A stretch of 64,000 nucleotides of DNA, from NCBI GenBank assembly GCA_029237695.1, contig CM055277.1:43372242-43436241 (forward strand). The letters are read 5' to 3'. The stretch's first letter is position 1. Every line of letters starts with the position of its first letter. The DNA is from Conchocele bisecta. Its lineage: Eukaryota > Mollusca > Bivalvia > Lucinida > Thyasiridae. The notes beneath the pieces were generated by a model. That model saw only the letters and a list, made by a program, of their open reading frames with translations, was not told where the DNA came from and did no database searches. Positions 38,365-50,300 of the stretch are shown here, one piece after another. The position numbers and the translations under genes were made by a program.

Positions 38365-41300
38365 GTAATGTACTTTATAAAATGATTGTATTCATGTGAT
38401 ATAATAATAATATAAAATAATATTAAGAGCTTTTATGGAATGTTGTCGTATGTGTGTCTGTCCTAGATTTGCGTTAAAGTTTTCGGCTGCACACTATCTT
38501 TGTTGCCATATTAACCCATTAAAGATGGGATACAATTATATTACATAGTATGAAACTTTTATGAGAAAAAATCCCTATTTTCAACGAGACGGTTCAAACG
38601 AGTGGTAACAACATATACTTTCCAGATGAAATAAAGAAAATAGGGATTTTTTTTCCTCAAAAGTATTATAATTGTATCACGTTTCTAATGGGTTAAAGTC
38701 GGATTGGCATGAAACTTCATATACAATATTATTTTGGTTATGAACTGGTATTATCTAAATGAATCCAACATAAATGTACATAAATTGACTATATTAGGCC
38801 ATAAAAAAATGGTTCTCGGATATCGCAGCGTCTGAATAATCCCTGTGCGTCGAGCATTTTATTGTCATGGAGAAATAAAATTGTACTATAAATTCACCAC
38901 ATGAACAATAAAAAACACTACCATGCAAAAATATGTTAAATCCATTCTTGTCCGACGAAAATCTTGTGATTTTTCATATCTAAAGAGCTTATAGTAACTT
39001 TATAGAACATATTCTTTTTGTTTGAGATGTTTAATTAATTGTCTCTGATTTTTTTTAGGTTGCCAGATGCATATATATATATATATATGCATCTGGCAAC
39101 TTGAAAAAAATCAGATAATATGCATCTGGCAACTTGAAAAATAATCAAGAGACAAACATCACAAACAAACAAAAATAAAATATATTTAAAAAATCCGCCC
39201 TCCCGCTTCACATTCCACAAACCCCGTGTCTGAGAACCAAAGTACATGTACTTACTTGTATGGCCTTATAACATACATATACTTACTTGTATGGCCTTAT
39301 AACATACATGTACTTATTTGTATGGCCTTATAACATTCATGTACTTATTGTTATGGCCTTTATTGCTAATGTACTTATGTGTATGGCCTTATAGGCATAC
39401 ATGTACTTATTTTGTATGGCCTTATAGCTACATGTTACTTACTTGTATGGCCTTTTTGCATACATGTCTTTACTTGTATGGCCTTATAGCTTAACATGTA
39501 CTTACTTGTATGGCGCATTACATGACTTATTTGTATGGCATACATACATGTACTTAAGTTGTATGGCCGCATACATGTTATTTTGTGGCTTTATAGAATA
39601 CATGTACTTATTGTATGACTTTTATAGCATAAACATGTACTTACTTGTATGCTTATACACACATGTACTTACTGTATCCGCATAAATGTTTACTTGTATG
39701 GCCTTAATAGCATACATGTACTTATTGTATGGCCTTATAGCATGTACCTTGTATGGCCCTCCTATAGCATTATTGTATGGCCTTATGCATACATGTACTT
39801 ATTTGTATGGCCTTATAGCATACATGTACTTAGAGTTTCTGTTCACCTGCAGCAGACAGACCACGATTACCACGGCCAATGATGATGGTGTGTTTGCGTC
39901 CACGTGTGTCCAATGTGGTCACGTCTTCAAGTTCAAGTCGACATCTGTATCCACGTCTACAATTACGATAACAGTGAACGGCGTAAAATATGTTGGTATG
40001 TCTTGACCCTTACAATGCTGAATTAAATTTTGTCGTCTGCTGTTTATTGTTTAATTTCCATTTTTTGCAATAAAAACATTGTTTGACAGCACTTTAGAAG
40101 AATTTCTAATGAAAATGATTCTAAAGTGCTGCCAAATCATGTTTTATCTAGAAAAAAAGGCAAAATATGAAACAACAGCAGATGACAATTTTTATTCCCG
40201 CGTTGTAAGGGTTAATGCTGTCGAATCGTATGTTTCTTGTCTTTGAAAATTGGTGTCGACCTTGGGGCCCGTTTCACTAAATTTTGTACGACTAAAATAT
40301 TCGTAAGTACAAAATTATGATACATGTAGTCTGTAAATTTCACATTAACAATGTTTTCTTGTAAACAATTATTGGATTTACATTTATTGAGCATAGGCTG
40401 CATATGCATATATCAACCCATAGAGTGCAGGAAACAAAACTTGTCGTGTCCTATTTTTTCATATTTTGTTCTCTCTTACATATGTAAAACATGGTTTGGC
40501 AGCAACCAAAATCATTTCCATTAGAAATTCTTCTAAAGTGATGCCATAATTTATTCTAACGTGCTCCCAAATTATGTTTTTATGCCTTCCTATCTCGGTA
40601 GAGCTGGAGGCATATAGTGTTTGGACCGTGTGTCCATGTTTCTGTGTGTCCGGCACATTCAGAAGTTCGCCAGAGTTTCGAAATTCTGCTATAACTTCTA
40701 TATCCCTTGAAGGATTACTAAATATTTCAAAGCAGTATACATGTGGACAAATGCCACACATCCATGCTGTCTTTAATATGACCTTGATCTTTTGACCCTG
40801 ACAACTTTGAACTTTTTCCCATATTAAGAAGTTCGCTGGAGTTTCTCAATTCTGTCATCTGTATTCCTTGAAGGATACTTAAATATTTCAACACAGCATA
40901 CTTGTGGACATATCCACACATCCGTGCTGCCCTTAATATGAACTTGTCCTTTTGACTTTCACAACTTTGAACTTTTTCACATATTAAGAAGTTCGCCGGA
41001 GTTTCGAAATTCTGTTCTAACTTCTGTATCCCTTGAAGGATTACTTTAATAGTTCAATACCGTGGTACATCATACTTATGGACAAATGCCACACGTCCAT
41101 GCTGCCTTTAATATGACCTTGACCTTTTGACCTTGACACCTTTGAACCTTGTCACACAGTAAAAAGTTCGCCGGAGTTTCTCAATTCTGTCATAACTTTT
41201 ATATTTCAATACACCAAACCTGTGGACAAATGCCATTCATCCATGCTGCCTGTAATATGACCTTCACCATTTGACCTTCACAACTGTGCGTATGAATACT

Positions 41301-44300
41301 TATCACTTTTGGTTAATTACCGTTGCCACAGTTTCTCCAATCTGCCACCGGGGGCATTCGTGTGCCGACAGGCCACATTTTCTTGTTGTTGATAAAAATG
41401 GAAAATATAATAATAATAATCAGCAGAAGACTAAATTTACTTCACCATTGTAAGGGTTAAAGATGCTTTTAATTCAGAAATAGATCATGTGCTTGTCTCG
41501 GGTCAGAGTAACGAAAATAACAGGAATTCATTCATTTTTCATGCGTAAATGATTTTGGCATTGAAATGCAGGCATTTTTTTCCATCAGCTTTTGTATATG
41601 ATGCACAAGAAAAATAAGTGTGGTTGGGATTGAGACTGGGAACCCCACTCCTGTGTTGCGATATTGTCTCTACTGTAATCATGGTAATTGCTTCAGTGTG
41701 ATTTCCCGGTTGTCATGCGCGGCCATTTCGGTAGCCTATTTCACCAACATTGCAAAGTATACTTTGAGGGAGAATTTTTGGCTGTGATAATGTAATACAT
41801 TCAGTATAATAATTCTGCATACTTTTAATCATCAAATATATGCAGTTGTTAGTTCTATATGAAATAATGCATTTCGGGAAAAATAAATGATTACTCCCTC
41901 AAAGTATTCTTTGCTAGATAAGTATACTTTGCAATTTTGATGAAATTGTCTACAGAGCATGAGAAGGGTAATCCAATGATAGGGTTCAAACTTACCGGGT
42001 GGGTGGCATGTGGGAGCATGCGATGGGTAATTTAACGATCGGGGTTCATCCTTGCCGGAATTCCGACTGGAGACCTGGTTTGACCCTCACATATATGTTT
42101 GCCATTTTGTATGTGACAGTTGAATCTGGTTATACCCCTTATGTGAGTATTACGATTATTTGTAATCCTGTTTTAGGGGAAGAGGCCAAGTGACCTTGGT
42201 GTGGTATGGACCTGGCACCAGGTCACATTATTCTAATTTCAGGGATGAATATTTTTTTCATGATGTAAATATTCCGTTCTGATTTCGGGATTTCCCCCCC
42301 AATGCAGCAGGTTAAAACGGGATCGAACCCGTTTGCCCGGCCTTACATGACTGTAGCTGTTAATAGGCCATTAATAAACAAACAAACGAACAACCTTACC
42401 AAAAACTGGGTATCCCTGGGTTGGCCCTCGGGTACATGTTTGGCTTTCTTGTTACTTGAGAGTTGAATCTGGTTACTAGTATACCCATTATAAAAGCAGT
42501 AAGAGTACTAATCCTATTACCTTCAGGGGGTGGAGCTAATTGACTGGTGTGGTGAGGACCTGGCACCAGATATAGTTATTTCAATTTCAGGAAGGCTGAA
42601 TATAGTTTTTGTCCGCGAAGCGGAAAGCGAGACATAGGTTTTGCTTTTCCGGCGTCGTCGTCGGCGTCGGCGTCGGCGTCGTCGTCGTCATCATTCAATG
42701 TTAAGTTTTCGTGTTACGGTCATTACTTCAACACCTTATCAGCTACAGTCATCAAACTTTATACATACCTTTACTATGATATGTAGATGAATATAGGACT
42801 ATTAAAAAAAATTCCGGGCTCCAGGGTCAAGGTCAAACTCTATTTCTTTCTATGCTACAAACTGAACATTAATGCATGAAGACCCGTTTTCTCGTGCACT
42901 CTGTACACCTTACCTGTAGAGAGAACAATAGCCTTCTCCAGTTGAACACTTTTGCATGTGCAAGCATGTGCAAATTTCCAGCTTGACCACTAAATGTCCA
43001 GCTAAATTATTACAGGTAATTTATACAGGTAAATTATTATACCTGGGTATTACATTTCCGTAAACTGTGTTGACAATATTGTGGCAATATGTGGACCTGT
43101 GCAGATATGATGTGTAGATAAATATAGGACTATTATAAAAATTCTGGGCTCCAATAGTGAGCATTATTTTTTTGTTAATTTTTAAACTTTTTTTCCATTT
43201 TTAGCCAGTTTTTTTTGGGAAAAAAAATCATTTTAAACTTTTTTTTTTAAACTTTTTTTCCATTTTTAGCCAGGTTTTTTTTGGAAAAAAAATCCACGCT
43301 ATTGGATTGGCGAAAGCCAGGCGGGCGGGCGGCGTCCACAATCAATGTTAAGTTTTCGTGTTTCAGTCCATTTCTTTGTTACTGTAACACATAGGACCAA
43401 CAAACTTTCACAGCTTCATAACCAAGGGGTGCCCACCACATATCACTCACAGGTGGAAGACTCGGACCTATGACACCAAAAAAATGCCTATTAAAAAAAA
43501 ATCCCATTACCCCACCCACTTGGTCTCGTACAGTACTATACGTTAATTAACGTATAGTACTGTACGAGACCAAGTGGGTGGGGTAATGGGATTTTTTTTA
43601 ATAGGCATTTTTTTGGTGTCATAGGTCCGAGTCTTCCACCTGTGATATCACTATCCAACATGTTACCTTTTTGAACTTGACCCATTTTTTCCGCGCAGTC
43701 AATGTTTAAGTCCATTTCTTTGGTACTGTACCACCTAGGACCACCAAACTTTCACAGCTTCATAACCAAGGGGTGCCCACCACATACAACTATCCAACAT
43801 GTGACCATTTTTTTTACCTTCACCTATTATTTCTACGTAATTGACTTAGCCATTTTCAACGTTAACTTTTTAACGTACGTCTGGTTAAAGTTTTTTGGTT
43901 AAAGTTTTTCATTATACTATATCTCTGCAACTGCTTCGCCCATTACCTTGAAACTTTACATGGGTGTTTATCATCATCCATATTTTCATTCTACCCGCCA
44001 ACCGTGCGGCCCCTGTGCCCAATGTCAAGGTCAAATTACTTTGATTTTTTTGTGTATTATATCTCTGCAATTGCTTCACCCATTACCTTGATACTTCACA
44101 TGGGTGTTTATCATCATTGTCGCGCCCACTTGCGGAAAGCGCGATATAGTCGGCATTTTGGCATACGTCTGTCCGTCCGTCCGTCCGTCCGTCCGTCCGT
44201 GTGTCCGGTTAAATTTTTTCCATCTACTATATCTCTTTTTTTAGTGTCCATGCCTCGCCCCAAGGCGCGACATGCAGGCCACGGCCATCTACTCTACAAA

Positions 44301-47300
44301 AGGTGGCCTCGTTTCTTGTTTTTTTTTCAAATTCTTTTTCCATTTTTAGCTCGCCTGCACGAAGTGCAGAAGAGCTTATGTCATACCCCCGGCGTCGTCG
44401 GCGCCGGTGTCGACGTCAGCGTCGTCCACAAACTTAACGTTGGGTAAATGTCTTATAACTTCTGTTTCCTTTCACGGAACACCTTGTTATTTCATACATG
44501 CATTCCTCAGATGACCCTCTATCATGCTGTAGCAAATCCATGACCCACCACCCAACCCTTACCCCAAGGTCAAGGTCACAAACTTGGCACATTCATAAAC
44601 TTAACGTTGGGTAAATGTCTCATAACTTCTGTTTCCTTTCATGGAACACCTTGTTATTTCATATGTGCATTCCTCAGATGACCCTCTATCATGCTGTAGC
44701 AAATCCATGACCCACCACCAAACCCTTACCCCAAGGTCAAGGTCACAAACTTGGCACATTCATAAACTTAACGTTGGGTAAATGTCATATAACTTCTGTT
44801 TCCTTTCATAGAACACCTTGTTATTTCATACATGCATTCCTCAGATGACCCTCTATCATGCTGTAGCAAATCCATGACCCACCACACAACCCTTACCCTA
44901 AGGTCAAGGTCACAAACTTGGCACATTCATAAACTTAACGTTGGGTAAATGTCTTATAACTTCTGTTTCCTTTCATGGAACACCTTGTTATTTCATACAT
45001 GCATTCCTCAGATGAGCCTCTATCATGCTGTAGCAAATCCATGGCCCACCACCCAGCCCTTACCCCAAGGTCAAGGTCACAAACTTGGCACATTCATAAA
45101 CTTAACGTTGGGGTAAATGTTTTATAACATCTGTTTCCTTTCATGGAACCCCTTGATATTTCATACATGCATTCATCTGATGATAATCTATCATGCTATA
45201 GCAAATCCATGACCCAGCGGCCATCCCTTACCTCAAGGTCAAGGTCACAAACTTAGCACATTCATAAACTTAACATTGGGGTAAATGTCTTGTAACTTCT
45301 GTTTCCTTTCATGGAATGCCTTGTTATTTCATACATGCATTCTTCAGATGACCCTCTATCATGCTGTTGCAAATCCATGACCCACCACCCAGCCCTTACA
45401 CCAAGGTCAAGGTCACAAACTTGGCACATTCATAAACTTAACGTTGGGTAAATGTCTTATAACTTCTGTTTCCTTTCATGGAACACCTTGTTATTATACA
45501 CCCCCCCCACCCCCCCGCAACGAAGTTGTGGGGGAGTGGTATATTGGAGTCAGCTTGTCCGTCCGTCCGTCCGTCCAACTCCGTCCGTCCGTCCGTCCGT
45601 CCGTGTTTCTGTTTTCCGTGTTTCCGTCCGTCACAAAACTTAACAATTGTAAATCTCCTTTTAACTTCTCTTTCCCTTTGCGGAAATCTTTCATATTTTA
45701 CCCGCCCCTTCTCTGACACTCATACATCATTCTGCAACAAACCTACGACCCCCATTTATGCCAGGGGTCAAGGTCACGGACTTAGAAACTTAGAAAAAAA
45801 AAAAAAAATTAACAATTGTAAATTTCCTTTTAACTTCTCTTTCCCTTTGCGGAAATCTTTCATATTTTACCCACCCCTTCTCTGACACTCATACATCATT
45901 CTGCAACAAACCTACGACCCCCATTTATGCCAGGGCTCAAGGTCACGGACTTATAAACTTATAAAAACAAAAAAACTTAACAAATGTAAATTTCCTTATA
46001 ACTTCTCTTTCCCTTTGTGCAATGCAATAATATTTTACCCGGCCCTTCTCTGACACTCATACATCATTCTGCAACAAACCTACGACCCCCATTTATGCCA
46101 GTGGTCAAGGTCACGGATTTAGAATGTCTAGTTTGCTTTTTTCAACCTGGAACCACCATCGCACTCTCCATATGTGCTGACATAGTCTTTTATCTGAAAA
46201 TGATAGTATGCGAGCTGGAATTCATTGTAGGTCAGGGCTGATGGGGGGGGGGGGGGTATTCCGTAAGCCCCCGCTTACTGACAAATCTAGTTTCATACAT
46301 GCATTCCTCATATGACCCTGTATCATGCTGTAGCAAATCCATGACCCACCATCCAGCCCTTACCGCAAGGTCAAGGTCACAAACTTAGCACATTTATAAT
46401 CTTAACGTTGGGTTAAATGTCTTATAACATTTGTTTTCTTTCATGGAACGCCTTGATATTTCATACATGCATTCATCTGATGATACTCTATCGTGCTATA
46501 GCAAATCCATGACCCACTGCCCACCCAATCGTTACCCCAAGGTCAAGGTCACAACATAAACTTAACGTTGGGGTAAATGTTGCGTAACTTCTGTTTATTT
46601 ACAGGGAACGCCTTCATATTTCATTACATGCTCTGTGATACCTATCGTGTATAAACAAATTAATGACCACCTCCCACCCCTTTCCCCAAGGTCAAGGTCA
46701 CAATCTTAGCACATTCATAAACTTAATGTTGGGGTAAATGTATTATAACATCTGTTTCCTTTCATGGAATGCCTTGATATTTCAAATATGCATTCATCTG
46801 ATGATACTCTATCATGCTATAGCAAATCCATGATCCATCGCCCATCCCTTACCCCAAGGTCACAAACTTAGTACATTCATAAACTTAACGTTGGGGTAAA
46901 TGTCTGTTTCCTTTCATGGAACGCCTTGCTATTTCATACATTCCTCAGATGACCCTCTATCATGCTGTAGCAAATCCACAACCCACCACCCAACCCTTAA
47001 CCAAAAGTCAAGGTCACAAACATAGCATGTTCATAAACTTAACGTTGGGGTAAATGTTGTGTAACTTCTGTTTCTTTACACTTTGAACACCTTGATATGC
47101 TTTCATCTGATGATACTCTATCATGCTATAGCAAATCCATGACCAACCCCCACCCCTTTCCCCAAGGTCACGGTCACAAACTTAGCACATTCATAAACTT
47201 AACTTTGGGGTAAATGTCTTATAACATCTGTTTCCTTTCATGGAACGCCTTGATATTTCATACACGCATTCATCTGATGATACTCCATCGTGCTATAGCA

Positions 47301-50300
47301 ATTCCATGACCCACCGCCCACCCCTTACCCCAAGGTCAAGGTCAAGGTCAAACTTGACACATTCATAAATGCTGTAGAAAATCACCAACTTAGTGTGTTC
47401 ATAAACTTAACGCTGGGTTAAATTTTGTTTTCTTTCTCATTTCAGGGAGCGCATTGATATTTCATACATGCATTCATCTTAATATGCTATATCATGCTAT
47501 ATCAAATCCACGATCCACCTTCCACCACTGACCTCAATGTCAAGGTCCACCGCACACCCCTTATCCCAGTGTCAAGTTATATAATATTCATGTTTTTTAT
47601 ACAACTGTGACAAGTTTGAATGAAGGCTGCCAACAGGCGAGCTTCGTTGTCTTCTGACAACTGTTGTTGTCTAGTAGCATAAGGTCGTAAGTGCTATATA
47701 CCGACTATTATCATATACTAAAACAATTATTGACTAGTGAGCCATAGAATATAATCTGATATTCTATGGCTCACTAGTCAATAATTGTATAATATGTTCT
47801 GCCAGTGAAAATTGCTTTCTGGCTCAGGCTCGAGGTCAAGGCGGCGGGACAAGGCGAGACATTTGATTGCGCGGAATTCTTGTTTTCTGTATGTATTTAA
47901 TTGTGTCCCCGGGGGATACATAGGATTTGACACCGAACATCGTCCACGTCCGTGTCCGCGTCTGCGTCCGCCGCAGAAACTTCTTGTCCGGAGCATAACT
48001 CGAACACCCTTTGGAATATTTTCATAAAACTTCACACATGCATAGACCACGATCTGAAGGTGTGTCGCGCACAAGAATGACAACTCTTGTGTAGCTAATT
48101 TTTTAGTTATCTCCCTTTTTGTTTTGCGCACTGATTTCGTGTCCGGAGCATAACTCGACCACCCTTTGGAATATTTTCATGAAACTTCACACATGCATAG
48201 ACCACGACGCGAAGGTGTGTCGCGCACAAGAATGACAACTCTTGCATAGCTAATGTTTTAGTTATCTCACTTTTTTTGTTTTGCGCACTGATTGAGCATA
48301 ACTCGACCACCCTTTGGAATATTTTCATGAAACTTCACACATGCATAGACCACAGCGCGAAAGTGTGTCGCGCACAAGAATGACAACTCTTGCGTAGCTC
48401 ATTTTTTAGTTATCTCCCTTTTTTGTTTCGCGCACTCTACAAACTGGACAATAATGCATGAAGACCCGTTTTCGCGTGTGCTCTTTACACCTTACCTGTA
48501 GAGAGAACAATAGCCTTCTCCGGTTGAACAATAGTGACTGGGAGAACCATTCACCTGTGCATGTGCTAGCATGTGCAAATGTCCAGACTGACCACTAACT
48601 GACCACTAACTTATTACAGGTATACAGTCCCTATGTCAATCACTTCAGGTGAAAGGGTTAACTATTTTAGTTGGGAACGAGTACAGTGCCAGTACGACTC
48701 TCAACAGTTGGCTGCGGGACGAGCGTATATCTGTGGGTACCAAGAACATGTGCTACCAGGGTGGTTGTGGGGCGTGTCTCGTGGAGGTGAAGCTCCTTGA
48801 ACTCTCGAGCGGGACAAAGCAAAGTTACGCAGTCAACTCGGTATGATTTTATCATAACGAATACCAGGCTTGTGTTTTTTGATACCAAGTTTTTCAAGGA
48901 AGGCTAGAAATGTAGGAATTTCGTGTCTTGTCAATTTGCTCTTGAGATTCCGTCCATCAATACGTCCGTATGTGTATATTTACGTCAAAAAGTTTGTAAG
49001 AGTTTTTCCTCCATCATGTATTATCTTCAATATTACTTGAAGGATTGCTTTAATATTTGGGAAGTTCATTTTCTTACGTCAAAAAGTTTGTAAGAGTTTC
49101 TCCATCATGTAATATCTTCAAAATTGCAGGATTGCTTTAATATTTGATAGTTCATTCATCTGAACATGTGTGATGCAATCGCACCACCAATGACATGACC
49201 TTCACCATTATGGCCTTCAAAATGGTGCTGTAAAACACTTAAAATCCATCAATTGAAATGTCCAGACGATCCTAAATTTGCACTTACGAACATTTTAGTC
49301 GTACAAAGTTTAGTGAAACGGGCCTCAGTATTATGCATTGTTGTTGGGGGTGTTATGTTATAGAATGCCATGGGGGTATATCCATGTTTTACACACATAA
49401 TCTCTAGTTTATACATGTATTTCATATTTTATGCTAGAAGATTGGCAAATATAACATTGTTTTCATTGAAAATAACAGACGTGTTAACGTTGCATCATTG
49501 TCATTTGGCAACGTCATCATGGTCATGTGACACAGTTCAACCAATGGTACATCAGAAAAAATTGTGACTTGTATATCTAGCCATACATTGTACACCATAG
49601 TAGCTTTTTTCTATGCAAAGTTCATTAACTCACTATTGTAAGGATTAAATAATTTCATATTATTATTTCTCAGTGTTTGGTGCCGCTATATGCGTGCGAT
49701 GGTTGGGAAATCACCACGGTGGAACACCTAGGCAGTGTGCACAGTGAGCTACACCCGATACAGGTCCAGATAGCCAGTTACAACGGCTCCCAGTGCGGCT
49801 ACTGCACACCGGGACACGTCATGAATATGTATGCGTGAGTACCGGCATTTAAGGTAAAGTTTACATTGTTGGAGGCGATGTTTGGTGAACCTGGACTCAA
49901 TACACGCCGAGACATAGGAAAATGGGTAAAACTGTGAATGCCGCTGTTACAGCGGCATTCACAGTTTTACCCATTTTCCTATGTCTCGGCGCGTCTTGAG
50001 TCCAGGTTCACCAAACTTCAAGCTAGTTTTGATGGGTTACCACCCCGGGTGTTTCACCTACAGATGCCCAAGGTCAAGGTCACTGGCATTTGTCAGGCCT
50101 GTAGCGGTGAGTAAAATAATGCCACACCGGACTATTGAGCGGGGGCTCTGGGAAAGAAAAAAAATTCAACCTAGGACCCTCAAAATGGTGTTTCCTGTAT
50201 TCTAGAGCCAAAATAGTGCCACGGCGCTCCATGGCTGCCGTGATGGTGTCTACGAACATGTTTGTGCTTAGGTCTTTCGTTTTGTAATTAACATCTTAAC

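Noticed and set aside
39443..39850. Overlapping frames rich in Tyr, Leu and Trp resembling membrane proteins
   Set aside because: They are translations of the ~31-bp minisatellite; only the last part, after the acceptor at 39852, is an exon.
45444..45885. Several frames on both strands with Arg/Ser/Pro or Asp/Gly/Arg/Thr repeats
   Set aside because: They come from the CCGT run and satellite-like units of a Helitron-like element.
44430..47600. Possible protein repeat or CRISPR-like array with 167-bp period
   Set aside because: No frame is kept through the units and there are no spacers; it is satellite DNA inside a mobile element.
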